A DNA stretch of 64,000 nt from Clavulina sp. PMI_390 (GCA_015039315.1 WIDE01000048.1:177604-241603); one strand, 5' to 3'. Shown: positions 10,935 to 22,958, numbered from the stretch's first letter. Notes: generated by a model from the sequence alone, not told the origin. A program made the numbers and translations.

Positions 10935-12824
10935 ATGTCGCGGCTATTTACTGGCAGACGAAAGGCGTCTGAAGACTTTCGAGGCGTTAGCTCTCTCCTC
11001 CCGAGCTCTTCACATCCAAGGCGGTGGTCTCGGTTCTACATCCTGGTTGTGTTCCTTGTGGCAGTCCTCATCATATCCGCCAACCATTACGATTACTTCT
11101 CTGCCTCCACACCCTCCGAGTTTTCTCAAACAAAGTCACCCCCGCTCCCTCTCAAGCATGACGATAAGTCGAAGGTGGGACCTTACCACCCTACTAAAGT
11201 GCTTCGAGGACCACCGACAGAAAAGTTCCGAGGCAAGTAAACAAGCGCTCATCCGAATCCTGACTCCCAAGTGATTACCTCTTATCATAGACAATCTGCT
11301 CCCCGATGTGAAATACGTCACGGGTTGGATTGGGTGAGTCGGTTTGTCGCTTTGCTGGCTGCCAACACGTCCCTCAATGTTCTCTTTGTAGTGGAGGTCA
11401 CACCAACGACTTTATGTATGCCAAGCTGCCTCCACCCTCCATCCGACTGCGGCCAGACAGCTAATTCCCCCTCAATAGGACTTACATCAACTATATCTAT
11501 ATAGGGATATTGACTCATCGTATCCCAATCATTGGTCCTTTTGCACCAACCCACGTCGGATTCGACGAAGACCTGATCCCATTTGGCGAAATTTACGATG
11601 TGGAGCGTCTTGCTAGCGAAATTGGCCACCCAGTGGTTGAATGGCGAGATGTGAAAAAGCCATATAAGGAAGGTGAACCGTTTGAAGCTCTTGGCGGCTG
11701 GAGTGTCTGGGCACGGTGGGATAGTATTCGAGATCATATGCCCAGAGGTAACAGAATGACAACCCCATTGGGACTAGGTGAGTGAACATGCCCTCGGATG
11801 TTGGGCGCCTCGACTAAACTGTTTCGGTAGACGTCTCCTACACCAATACGCCGGAGTCTTTCAAACTAAAGAAAGACGAGCCTAGGGATCCCCACGTATC
11901 ATTCAATGAAGTGGCTCGACTGGCATACCCAAGATATCGAGAGGAACTCATCAGGACTGAGCACCGGTGGCGATCCGAAGGGGCTCTCGCTCACGATTCT
12001 CCCCCTGATGAACAAGTGTTGACTATTGACTTCTCATACTTCATGGGGATGATTCGCAACTGGGAATGGGACAAGGAATACTTTGAACCCTGGAGGATTG
12101 CATCGCATGCCCACTTTACCCCTAAAATGACTCGTATTGCAAACGAATACCTTATGCGACATTTCGAAGTTCCCACCGTCGAGGATATTCCCAAGGTATA
12201 AGCTTACTCTACTTTCATTTCATGAGCTGTGCTGATCACGATCTATGCAGTTCATTGGGGTCCACGTGCGTCATGGAGACTTTGGAGACAAGTGCGAAGG
12301 CCGCCCAAAGGCTGAGTGCTATGCTCCACTATCGGTCATTGCAACGCGTATCAAGGAATGCCAAGATGAGCTTTCAGAACGTCCAGAATTCCAAAATGCG
12401 GACGGCTCCCCAATCATTCTTCCAGTCCTCGTGACCAGTGATGAGCGCGATCCTGCCTGGTGGCAGGAAGTGCGGAAAGAGGGATGGGGCTGGATTGACC
12501 ATGGTCCTGACGGCGAAGATACCGTCGCAAAGCTTGGGAAATGGTACGCTTTTCTCTTCATTCGATTCTCATGGCAAATCAAAGTTAATCGTTCATCGGC
12601 TTCTCAGGTATCCGGTCCTCATCGATATTCTCCATCAATCGATGGGACATGGATTTGTAGGCACAGACCAGTCAACAATGTCTGTCATAGCCGCCCGTCG
12701 TGTTGAAGATTGGCAAGGGGGGGTTTCACGGCTCTTCTTGTTCGGTCACCCTCATGCGGACGACCACCTACCACAGACGAAAAATGTTCGCGAACGCCAG
12801 CCAGTCAATAATCGATTCTACTAG
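10935..12824 (+). CDS. O-fucosyltransferase-like type II membrane protein
   Basis: Seven exons (10935-11232, 11291-11333, 11392-11415, 11479-11777, 11831-12195, 12251-12543, 12608-12824) give 512 residues. A single hydrophobic segment (FYILVVFLVAVLIISA, about residues 34-50) after a basic start predicts a type II Golgi/ER protein with a lumenal catalytic domain. GWIGGGHTNDFMTYINYIYI resembles the N-terminal nucleotide-sugar block and FIGVHVRHGDF the Rossmann block with the key arginine of the GDP-fucose O-fucosyltransferase superfamily. GFVGTDQSTMSVIAARRVEDW is the C-terminal block. Intron 1 begins with GC (11233-11290); using the nearby GT instead breaks the frame before the conserved NLLPDVKYVTGW. 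Acceptor substrate unknown. Confidence 0.75.
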
Positions 12825-13133
12825 CTTCTTCACATGTAACTCTCCACTTTCACGTTCTCGCGTCTTGTTTCTTGTTTTCGGTTGCTCTCTATTACGCCCT
12901 CGACTGCTGGGGTTCCATGACTCTTCCGCTCTCATCTCGAACAGTTGTTACTTCATTTGTTCCTTCTTCTGTCTCAAACCGCATCAATGGACCGAAAGTT
13001 ATCAAAATTCCTCTTGTATATCCAATCTCCCTGACTCTCCTATTTCCTACCACCCTATTCTCAAAATCTTTCCCGAGGGTATTTGTCACTCAAGTCTTTG
13101 TCACAAACAAACACGAACGACTTGTCCGAATGC
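12825..13133. other. pyrimidine-rich upstream region of the RRN6-like gene
   Basis: A CT-rich stretch between two same-strand genes, with no gene seen. It is the likely 3' UTR of the first gene and promoter of the second. Confidence 0.5.
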
Positions 13134-16100
13134 ATGAAGTGGCCTTACGACGCTCCTGCAGCCGCTCCAAAGAAAAGAATCCCAGCGCCTTCCAATGATG
13201 AGTCTGGCGACGCCTCATCAAGCCATGCGCCGCGTCTCTCCACTGGAACCACTGCTGCTGCCACTCTGAGTGGCCCACCCTTTGAGTGGAGGTTCATCAC
13301 TCGTCCTACCGGTATGAGCCTCTCTAGAGTGACAAAGTGTATAGGGAAAGACCTTTCTAATATCCTTCAAAGCTTCGTCTCCTGTAAAACTGTATCGATC
13401 GGCGCCCTCCATTGAACTTGTGACAGGCTCTAAGCCATCTCCGCTGCTCCCAAACCCTCAATCAATAACCTGGCGGGCAGATATTGCCGTTGGTCTACCT
13501 ATCTATCTCCCCTATGAGTTCAAAACTAAATCCCAGATACTCTCATAGGTTGATTTTCTTCATTCTCGATATCCAGAGGCTGACATTCCTCGCGAGCTCA
13601 TCGAGGACGGCTTGTACTCGAGCCAACGCATCCCACTGTCCGACCACGTAATTGCTTCTGGGCAGCACACAGCAAAGAAAGAAGTTCTAACCATTCTCGG
13701 CACGACGCGCCCTGTGGCATGCTTTCCCTGGGGTGAAGTGGGACAGCAACTAGGTACGAGAAATTCTGGTTTGGATGTCAAGTGTTTGATTACCTGACGC
13801 CTCGTACCCAGTTATCGTTCCAATAACGTATCCTCATGGTCATAGAAATTTCCACCCTATGGCCGACATTAGCCCTGTGATGACCTTTCCTACCGAGATT
13901 CAACAGATTGCCTCGCATCGATATGGTGTGCATTCGCCCTTGCCTATCTATAACTAAAACGTCTACTAAAATCGTCCCTTCAGACCAGAACATACTTGCT
14001 ATCCGTACCCTGACATCTATTACTCTTGTTGAGGTCATTCGAGCAACTCCCAAGCGCTCTCTTCAGGTCACCGTCATCGCAGAACTAGACTGGCAGTCAC
14101 TTGATGCAAATGGCAAAGCAATCGACATCGCATTCAACCCCTTTGGTTCTCCTGAACTATTAGTGGTGACTGAATCTGGAGGTGTCGTTGTCATTGCTTT
14201 TGGAGGAGATGAGGTTTACCTGTGGGCATTACCAATGCTCGCTTTTTCTTTTATGTCTAACCTGACTCCTCAATCTTCGTCAGGGAACCAATAGAATCTG
14301 ATATAGAGTTCTTCATTATGGACGATCCCAAAGCGTCCCAATGGCATCTAGCATGGCTTTCAGCCGAGTCTGTGCTCGTTGCGTCAGATCGATGTCTGAG
14401 GCTCCTCCATCGCAAGGTATGTTGGTCCTTCCCTATCACACGACACCCCACCGCTGATCCTTCTTGAAAAGACTCCAGAGGCCGCTTCTACCTTGTACGC
14501 CGTGTCAGGTGAATCAGAGAGAATTACGAGCATCGAATATGAGCCTTCCGGGTCCACGATCTGTATCTCTACCACCGAAGCCGTGCTTTGGTTGGATGCA
14601 GCGAACACGAAGGATATTCTTCTTGTATGGAAACATGAGCGCGAAACGGATCTTACGTTAACTGTTCGGACTCTTGTCGGCCCTGCTGGTGAGTTAGTTG
14701 ATACCTATCTCATCATTAGCGACGTGGCTGAGTCACGGTGATGTAGGGCCTCTGACCTTACTATCATCTCGGCAAACATCGCTCCTGACAACGTATCAAC
14801 TGGAGAAGCATAATGAAGAAGATGGCCTCAGCCTTGAATCGCATCACCCGTGTGTGATTCCAACGGCGGTCTTGTCTGATCCTCTGCAGAGGCGAGTTGG
14901 TCTTGCTGTGATTCCCGATCCTCTTGGAAAGGAAAACGGGGAGTCTTTCTTGGTTCTGGAGGCCGCATCCAATTTCTCCTTGTTTGCCACGCCCCTCATA
15001 CGGGACAAGATGTCTCCCCTCGTGATGCCAGAGCTCGGCCATGACCCTAGCGCGATGCTGGGTAGTCTGGGGATGACATCTCGTCCAGATCTTGGCCCAA
15101 GAGCCGATCGTTCAAAGTACGAGATTCTCCTTCGTGGTCAATTGATGGGTAAGAGCATACCATCCTCTTTCTTGAACGCCGGCCCCTAAAATCCCATTGG
15201 AATATAGCTTGGCCCCCTCGACTTCTAGCCAATGACCTGGGGGAGAACGGAGAATCGGTGTTTGATGGTGCATCCGACCTATGGCTCAACATTGGACCTG
15301 ATGAAGTCCCAGTCACGCTCACTCTGTATGTCCCAGTTGGATAGCCTCGCTCATGTCTGACCTTGCGCTTCCAGATCTGATATGATTCAGATGGATGCTG
15401 ATGCAGCTGGTGTAGTCAGCACAAAAGCTTTCTTCTCCCGCCTGCCCTTTGATCCGCTGACACCTGCTACCTTGCAGAGGGTCCACCAACTCAAAGAACG
15501 TGCGAGGTGGTATTTTGACCTTGGCAATACCCTTGAAGCCTTGCAAATTAGTACTCTTCCTCGAACACCACCCGATGACGAACGAGCAGCCTTTCAGCTA
15601 GTACCCCACACAGCTTTCACTAAAGACTTCCCTACCCCGGATGCAGATTCTGACTCGGAGCGCCTCAGTGCATCGTATATGGAGGTCACAGCAAAAATGT
15701 TGGCGCTCGACCTTTCCCTTTCCCAACATTTATTTGCGAACATCCACCCAGTCGAGCCAACACCCCGCGTCGCCAGCCAGAAACACCAGACGGAAGTCGA
15801 ATCCACGATACAATCTCTTGCTCCTCGGCAGGCCACTGGGTTTCTACGTCCCGAATGGGGATCTGATGACGAAACCACCCTCTCTTCCTCCAAGAAAACC
15901 AAGGGTAAACATAAAGTCCCTGATCCTGCCCCTGATGACCGGGAGTGGGAGGACGAGTCGCTGGATGAAACTGCTACCACGTCCTACAAGCGTCCTCGAG
16001 GACGTCGACGAAACTCAGAGTTCGTCACTCGCCCTTCGAGTGCCGACGGGTCGAGACTCGCTACCACTTCCCGCCCTGGCTCTCGGGCGCAGGCTCGGGG

Positions 16101-16626
16101 TCGAGCTACCCAACCATTTGGGGTGCGAGTGCTGTTGCAGGAGTGGAAGGTTGGGGAGGACCCCGAGGCGTATCACTTTGAACCAACATTCGCTCCCCGC
16201 CCGACCGATGACGCGCGACAGAACCCTGGAGGAAAGTCCAGTCATTCAAGCCAGCCATTTGGGCATGCACCAAGGCTACCCCGCTCCGAGGGGGCTTCGC
16301 AACCTGTGGAGACTTCTCAGCACGTACCAGCGAACGCATCACACACTGTGCAGCCTCCATCGCTATTCTCCCAGACGAAGTTTGGATTCCAAGTGCCTCG
16401 CGTCAACCCTTCAGCCATGTTCTCTGAAGCGCCTTTCAAGGCACCACCCTCACAAGCTGGAACGAACTCTCTTGGACACCTATTCCAAGAAAACGCGTCA
16501 GACTTTGGTTCTCAATCTCAACAGCCAGTAATGGCAAGCACACAGGTGCTGCCTGGTCCATTCGGCGGCAGACCTGTGCATGGCGCAAAGAAGGCTCCCG
16601 CCAAGAAAAAGAAAGCAGGTTTCTGA
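13134..16626 (+). CDS. RRN6: probable RNA polymerase I initiation factor RRN6
   Basis: Ten exons (13134-13311, 13373-13488, 13549-13753, 13812-13925, 13984-14221, 14284-14416, 14472-14688, 14747-15148, 15208-15325, 15375-16626) give 990 residues. The first 600 residues read as repeated beta strands of a WD-like propeller (for example QNILAIRTLTSITLVEV, WHLAWLSAESVLVAS, SIEYEPSGSTICISTTEAV). The tail is long and disordered and ends in a lysine block KKAPAKKKKAGF, a C-terminal pattern typical of Rrn6-like proteins. Rrn6 is the propeller subunit of core factor, which recruits polymerase I to rDNA. The fold and tail support the call, but sequence conservation in this family is low, so the name is tentative. 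The 13488/13549 splice uses a weak GTTGGT donor. Confidence 0.6.
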
Positions 16627-16807
16627 TGTGTCTAGAATATCAATTTTGTATCACACTTTTTCGAGCGATGCATGAAATGAATCCATAGTATAAGCCAAGG
16701 CACAATGCGTAAACAGACAAAAATGACATCGACATTCGCCAGACTCTACTCCACCAATGATGGGAACCACAGCTAGGCGACCCTCATGCCGGTCCAAGCA
16801 CAAGTGC

Positions 16808-17928
16808 TTAGATCTGGGATAGAATAACACCATGAGTATGTGGTTGGATAGAGATAATAGGGGGGATTGGACGTACGTATTGAGACAACCACCTGAAGCC
16901 CTCTCCGTAACCCTGCCTCTGGACGACAGAGCACATGAAGATCTCAATGGGGCGGATATCCTTCAGAGGTACCTTGCCCTAGTGATCACGGCACAATCAA
17001 TGTCAGCGGAAAAGTTGGGGGCACAGGATTAGTGAGTCAGTACCTTGCCGGTTGTCTGGTACAGGCCGAGGTGATGCCTAAGCTCCTCCTCGCTGACTGC
17101 GCCCATAGCGTCGATTTTGTTACCCAGGATAAGGAAAGGAACCTTGGAAAGCTCCTCAATCGACAGAAGCGAGTCAAGCTCGGCCTTGGACTCGGGGAAA
17201 CGCTCAAAGTCGGCAGAGTCGACAAGGAAGACAATCCCGTCGACTTCCGGGAAGTAGTCGCGCCAAAGGCGGCGAGCTTGGGAAGAAGGCGCCAGGGAAA
17301 TTCAGAAACGTGCGGCGGGCGGGATAGGCGTGTGACGGGGTTGGGGGAAATCCCAAGGTCAGTTCACGGGGTTCACTAGTGGAGGTGTCCGTTTGGGGGA
17401 AAGATAGACTCACCCTGTTGATGGCCACCAAGATCATAAGTGGTGAACTTGACGTTGGCGATAGCAAGTTCTTCAGAGGCTATATAAAGGAGACATGAGA
17501 ATTTACATTTAATTGAGAATCCATTGAGCTCCAGAAGGACCCGAGACCTCGTCAGGTTCGCAAAAGACTTACTGGGGTGGAGAGTAGGTTGAAGGGTGGC
17601 GAGCCGGTCGTTCTTCAACATGTGGAGAAGGGTCTAGATATGTTCCGGCGGGGATGAGTCGAGGCCACTTGGACGATAACGGCCACCAGAGTGGCACTCA
17701 CCGTCTTGCCAGCGTTGTCAAGACCCAAGAACAGAATCTTGGCATTCTTGTTCATGAGACCTGAAAGAAAGGTTCAGATACAAGGAGGAGGGTACGTTAC
17801 ACGAGTACAAGCGAGAAGAAAGGTTTTTGACGACGTCAGCGGTGCATTATCACAACGAATTCGCATGCCATTTCTTCCAACTCACCAAGAGAGGAGAGAA
17901 CATCCCAGAACCAGTCAATAATCCACAT
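16808..17928 (-). CDS. SAR1: small GTPase Sar1 (COPII coat)
   Basis: Starts COPII vesicle budding at the ER. Seven exons (17928-17886, 17760-17702, 17633-17573, 17479-17414, 17276-17044, 16978-16877, 16813-16808) give 189 residues, the usual Sar1 length. [15 protein letters not shown] is the amphipathic N-terminus that inserts in the membrane. The nucleotide motifs are all present: GLDNAGKT, the switch threonine in LQPTLHPTSEEL, DLGGH and NKID. The C-terminus is [12 protein letters not shown]. The last exon encodes only isoleucine and the stop. It is head to head with GMF, with 126 bp between the start codons. Confidence 0.97.
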
Positions 17929-18054
17929 CTTTTGCTAGTCGAGGGGGAGAGGAGGGGAGAAATAACAAGAGCACAGGAACACGTCGCCAAATGTCGGACC
18001 CTTTGTTGGAGGCTGTTTGGCAACTGTTGACACCGAGACGGAGTCACAAATATC

Positions 18055-18797
18055 ATGGTCAGGGAATACCGCACTTCACTCCTCAGAGCTCACTATCCTT
18101 ACAACTGTATTGCGTTTGATAGCCTGGAACTGTCGCAATCCCACAAGATATCAAGGTATATACAGATCGTGTATTCCAAAGGCATCTTGCAACTCACTTG
18201 GCTCCTTTACTCAGGATGCCCTGCGGAAATTCCGATTTGCTAAACGGACCTCTGGTAGCGGACATGCTGCCATTGTCAGTGCGTAGCGTGGTTTTCGATG
18301 CCTCCTTCACCGCCTCGAATGACGCCGCACCTAGTTAAGATCAACAAGAAAGACCTTGTGATGCAGATCGACGAGCAATTCGATAGCACTACGTTGGAGG
18401 AGTTACTTGAAGGTTCATTTTGCATGTTTTGATGGAAGTCAAAGTAGGCTATTCTGATGGCCGCCTTATATGCATAGAACTTCCCGAGAATAGCCCCCGA
18501 TACGTTGTGATCTCCTATGAACTCAAGTTCTCCGATGGGCGTATCTCTTACCCTCTCATCCTGATTAACTGGGCACCGGAATCATCCGAGATTGGTATGA
18601 TGACCTTACACGCCAGCGCCCTCCAAGACTTCCAGAATGCCGTGGGTCTCCAATCGTATTTGTATCCGCAGCCTGCCATTCAATCCTCCCCTTTTCTGTG
18701 ATCATAGGTCGATGTTCAGAAAACGATTGAAGTCCGAGAGGATCCCGAGGAGAAGATGACGAAGGCTTACTTCGACAAGGAGCTTCAAGCGAGGTAG
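18055..18797 (+). CDS. GMF1: glia maturation factor (ADF/cofilin family, Gmf1)
   Basis: Arp2/3-binding ADF-homology protein that debranches actin filaments. Six exons (18055-18057, 18123-18155, 18215-18278, 18335-18412, 18478-18641, 18708-18797) give 143 residues, the normal GMF length. Conserved blocks are IPQDIKDALRKFRFAKR, INKKDLVMQIDEQFD, ELPENSPRYVVISYEL, FSDGRISYPLILINWAP and MMTLHASALQDFQNAVDVQK. The start is the weakest part: the only suitable ATG (18055-18057) is followed at once by a GTCAGG donor, so exon 1 would be just the start codon. The rest of the model is firm. Confidence 0.9.
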
Positions 18798-18824
18798 GCT
18801 GTGATCGAGGTTCCGTGGTACAAA

Positions 18825-20442
18825 TCACTTGTATGCTTGTATCATTCGACCAAGGACAAATGCATTGACAACCAAGAACGCAATGCTTGCGATCCATAAT
18901 TGTGGGAAAACCGCGTGTCCAAGAAACTCCAAGCGGTACGCGATAGAGAGCCAGACCGCCTGTTTTGGTAATTTCAGCATCACGAGCGGCGACCGTTGGG
19001 CATATGTCACGCACCTGAGCTCCCACCCAAAGACTGAGCAAAGTGATGCTCTCTCGTAGTGACAACGCTAGACGGGGCAGTACTAATGGCAAGAACCACA
19101 GATACCACATGAAATACTACAGACGAAAAGTCAGTGTGACAGATGATTATTCGGATTGACGACGGCACGTACCTGCGACGTGCAGACTTTATTGAACGTG
19201 ACAAACAGTGCAGTTTGAACGAACCAGGCAAAAGGGAGGTCTCGCTCATGCCGTACGCAAAGGAATCCGCTCCCGACAGCGAGAAGCATTTGTGGCCCAA
19301 AGCTGACCAGCGAGCTACGTAGGGCAGCGGAGATGGTGGCAGGTAGATAGCGGTCAAAGTAAGTGGCAGAAGGGTGGGGGAATGAGAGGTATGTGGAGTA
19401 AAAATATGGTGAGAAGTTGTGTCGATGGTCTCTTCGAGTCAAGTGATAGAGATACGTGTGCTCAAGGAAGGGCTGGCCCCATCTATTCCGAGGTTTCAGT
19501 CAGGCATATTCTACTTTAGACCATGATATGACTCACATTGAATACATGAGGAGATTTAGACCGGCAAACGTGGCAAAGCTCACGACCCCAAAGCGGATCC
19601 GCGCCCAGGTAATCTGCCTCCACATGTACTCACCCAGAGACGGGTTTGATTTAGGCACAACATTCGATGGAAGAACAGCCAAGATACTGGCAGCGTAGAT
19701 GAATGGGTATATCTTGAAGTGGACAGCAAGTCCCAGCATCACAGCTGCGGCATCATACCGTTCGCCGCCTACGAACGCTAAGGTCGAGATCACCATGAGT
19801 CCCAGAACGCTCTCGGCGCTCCCTCGCGTGGAGATGTTGGCCGGCATCGGGTCTAGCAGCCAGAGCCCACCAACCCAAGCAAGTGGTTGGCCTTGATATC
19901 CATTCATGTTGCCGAGGAGAGGAGACAAGTAAAGAAGGAAGATTCCAATCATGACATCACAGAGGCTGAAGAGAAGTTTCCCGAAGGCTGGGTGTACAAG
20001 CTCATTGGGAATCATAGCAACGGCAAGCAAGGGTGTATAGCGATATGTTGCTCGACTATATGGACTGTATTTGATGTTTATACGGTTAGGCCATACTCGA
20101 GTGAATTCATAATGAATTACTCAACTCGCCCAATTCCCAACCTAGCATTTTTGGAAGCCAGCCTTGCGCATACTCTCCATCCTTAGGGTAGAGCAAGAAA
20201 TAGGCGGCATCCGAAAAGACGCGGTAATCAACGTCAGTGTACTTCAACGAAGAGGTGGCATCCTGGTAGGAGCCATAAATGATGAGGCCGATTCTAAACA
20301 GCAGGGCCAATGCCCCTGCTGCCAGGATACGACCAGGACGCCGACGGACAGAGACCATGTGGGTAGGCGTGTGACCCTGAGAAGCAAGCGCGATGTCACG
20401 ACTTGGAGAAATTGTGTTTACCACTGTTGTGACCGTGCTCAT
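18825..20442 (-). CDS. GPI14: GPI mannosyltransferase I (PIG-M / Gpi14)
   Basis: Adds the first mannose to the GPI anchor precursor on the lumenal side of the ER. Five exons (20442-20126, 20064-19537, 19482-19173, 19116-19015, 18959-18825) give 463 residues with many hydrophobic segments. [14 protein letters not shown] contains the DxD motif of this family, and [29 protein letters not shown] and [12 protein letters not shown] are the other PIG-M signatures. [20 protein letters not shown] and [18 protein letters not shown] are also conserved. The first intron uses a GA|GTTGAG donor, chosen because it restores [10 protein letters not shown]. Its stop is only 27 bp from the GMF stop on the other strand. 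Confidence 0.95.
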
Positions 20443-20467
20443 TCAGAAGCCAGGATCGACGCCTCGG
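20419..20467. repeat. upstream block duplicated at 22851-22898 (copy 1)
   Basis: This segment (PIG-M start codons plus the PAP2 gene 1 upstream region) closely matches 22851-22898 ahead of the second PAP2 gene, including an identical core around gatcgacgcctcgg. It shows that the tandem duplication reached back into the 5' end of PIG-M. In the second copy the PIG-M start codon is not kept. Confidence 0.85.
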
Positions 20468-20528
20468 GAGGGGCAGAGCTTTAAGGACTGGTGTTCTTGA
20501 CTCTAGACATTGGATTATACCGACCCAT

Positions 20529-22145
20529 ATGTCTTGGCAGCAGTCGGCGACGAATACCCTTCGCTCCGGACTCTCGCGTATTGGTGCGGTTCTTCTTCTC
20601 TTCGCTGGACCGTGACAATGTCCTAACGGACCCTCCAAATCAACTCGCCGTCAGGTGACACTGGACGTAATGGGGCCAATCCAACTTCGCGGAGAGAGAT
20701 AGGCGCAAATAAGCGAAAGGCGTATATCTCGTACGGACAAGACTGGTATGTCATCATAATATGCAGTGCAGCCTTCTAGTAGATATTCTAACCTTTCCCG
20801 TCATTCCTGGCTCTAGGGTGCTTACCATATTGATACTGTGCGTGAAATTCATGTTCTCGTCGGAATGCTATCACGCTGAGGGCCAGTGTATAGGGTCTGC
20901 TTCCGACTGCTGAGTTGGACACATGGCTATTGGAGACAGTTCTCATTGACTGATGAGAGGTAAACGTCAAATTATAGCTGAAATTATGTTTCAATCATAC
21001 TGACTACCTTATGATCTCAGTATTCAATTCCCGTTCGTCCTTCTTTCGTTCAAGGGTAACCCATGATGCTCATCAAGTGCTTGCAGGTTTACAGAGCATG
21101 AGAGAATCCCGGTATGTCTCGGCTGTCCGTGTCAGATACCGCTGAACTTATAGCCATGTGTAACGATAGAACTGGGGTCTAGCTATCATTGGCCTTGCAC
21201 CACTGGTCCTGATGCCCCTCATCAATGTGGTCACTATCCGGAGCTGGTGGGACTGGCATCACTCGTGGCTAGGCCGTACGTGTCCCTCTTCATTCGTTGC
21301 GCGCGGTGACTTCATGTATTAATTTTTTCTGATTATTTGTGGGATAGTGGTTTTGAGCCTGGCGATAACCGGAGTTTTGACCCAAGCTGTGAAGGTGACC
21401 GTTGGTCGACCGCGTCCTGGTGAGCAGCCATTTGGTATCAATCCTCCCTTACACATTATGAATGAGAGAATCCGCTTGCACGGTATTTAGATCTCATTGC
21501 TCGCTGTATGCCAAAGGAAGGCGCTGTAAATGGCTCGCCGTTTGGTTTGGTCGGCGCCTCAATCTGTACTCAGACAAACATGATCATGTTAAGGGATGGC
21601 TTCCGGAGCTTCTGGTCAGGGCATGCAAGCAGTAAGTGCCAAGGAGCTAATAAGGTTGCAGGCGCTAACACATTACCATAGTGTCATTTGCTGGTCTGGG
21701 ATTCCTAAGTTGGTACCTTGCGGGAAAGCTGCACCTTTTCGATCGACGAGGGCATACTTTCAAGGCATGGCTGGCCTTGACTCCTTTGTTCGGTGCTATG
21801 ATGGTGGCTATCAGCCGGTCCGTTCTCTCTTCCCGCTCTCCCAAGCCCTTCTCAATCTCACTTTTGCTTCAATACAGAACAATGGACAACCGCCACCACT
21901 GGCACGATGTTACTGTCGGTTCCCTGGTCGGTCTGGTTATATCGTACTTCGCCTACCGACAATATTATCCGCCATTGTCAGTAGAAGAGTCACATCTTCC
22001 GTTTGAGCCGCGCTTCATTGGCGATAGCTTGCGGGGTGCTTCCTACCATGCTCTTGGTGTTTCAGACTCACGAGATAATGTCAACGCCACGCAGCGGCTT
22101 TCCTTTGACATTGAAGGGGGACCAGCGGATGAAGATCAACTATGA
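20529..22145 (+). CDS. PAP2 lipid phosphate phosphatase, tandem copy 1
   Basis: Integral membrane phosphatase of the DPP1/LPP1 type, removing phosphate from phosphatidic acid or diacylglycerol pyrophosphate. Eleven exons (20529-20583, 20655-20745, 20817-20837, 20894-20959, 21021-21032, 21087-21111, 21170-21275, 21348-21419, 21491-21631, 21682-21817, 21878-22145) give 330 residues. Motif 1 is KVTVGRPRP (141-149), motif 2 is FWSGHAS (190-196, normally PSGH) and motif 3 is SRTMDNRHHWHD (241-252). The expected FSLTD and HERIP blocks precede motif 1, and about six membrane spans are predicted. Exon 5 is only 12 nt. Head to head with PIG-M, 86 bp apart. Confidence 0.92.
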
Positions 22146-22786
22146 GCTATCTGCACGATAACCCTGAGGATGCGTTTTCTTTTCTTAAGGTGTTCGGTTG
22201 GCGACAATAATATATATGGGGAATAATATTCTTGTATCTATACGTTCTTTGATGAATCTATGCTTCGTGAGCCCGTTGGTTATTGTGACCAAGGTGCTTA
22301 GCTTTCACACTCACCAAATCAGGCATGGAGAATGCATGAACTGTGTTTGCCTCAAAAACCCCCTACCACGGGTAAACGATTCTGATTTCGGTCCGTCTCC
22401 AATTCCGATTCTGATGGCATGTTCAGCTCTAGGCATTTTGACAAACGTGTACATGTTCGCACCCTAGAAAGGTTTTGGGCCAGCAGGCTTCCTGGCCGCT
22501 TCAGGAAGGAGTTTGGCCTCAGCCTTTGACTAGGATTCCGAAGTTGTGCCGGAGGAGAGAATTATTCTTTTTTGAGTCCAGTGGTGGAGAGGGCTTGTCG
22601 TAGCTGAGAGCAGTTTCCCCCTTCCCCCCCCCCCACAAAAAAAAAAACATCGGCACAAGCTCCGAATACTAAAAGCAAAACTCGTGCCCCTCACTACGTC
22701 ATGTAATTCAGTTAGAGCCGAGATCAGAATCGAAATAGGTATCGAGATCGGATTCTGGACCGGATCGGATCGGAGTCGAAAGAATT

Positions 22787-22822
22787 GGAATCGGAATCGG
22801 AATCGGAATCGGAATCGGAATC
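22787..22822. repeat. GGAATC hexamer, six perfect copies
   Basis: Six perfect tandem copies, with degenerate relatives (gatcgg, gaatcg) from about 22720. It lies just upstream of the duplicated promoter block and may mark the duplication junction. Confidence 0.95.
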
Positions 22823-22850
22823 AGTTTCCTGTGGCAGAGGTGCCATAGCT

Positions 22851-22898
22851 TACCTTTGTTGTGATCGTGCTCGCCAAGAGCCAGGATCGACGCCTCGG
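22851..22898. repeat. upstream block duplicated from 20419-20467 (copy 2)
   Basis: Second copy of the PIG-M/PAP2 shared upstream region. Where copy 1 has the PIG-M start codon complement (cat at 20440-20442), this copy reads cgc, so no second PIG-M start remains. Confidence 0.85.
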
Positions 22899-22958
22899 TT
22901 GAGCAGAACCCAACGAAGTGGCATTTTCATCTTTAAGTATTGGATCACACTACTCTGT

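Larger units (their letters stand above)
22146..22958. other. interval between the tandem PAP2 genes
   Basis: Holds the 3' UTR of copy 1, a C-run and A-run near 22624-22647, a hexamer repeat (22787-22822) and the duplicated upstream block (22851-22898). No coding region is supported. A serine/glutamate repeat frame over the hexamer is only repeat translation. Confidence 0.7.

Noticed and set aside
14764..16360. Several long antisense frames within the RRN6-like gene
   Set aside because: They are shadows of a GC-rich coding strand with no motifs or splice logic of their own.
20529..20613. Conserved short upstream ORF before each PAP2 gene (also 22959-23054)
   Set aside because: The conserved peptide is real, but a phase-1 GTGCGG donor after the SRI codons joins it in frame to exon 2 in both copies, so it is exon 1 rather than a uORF.
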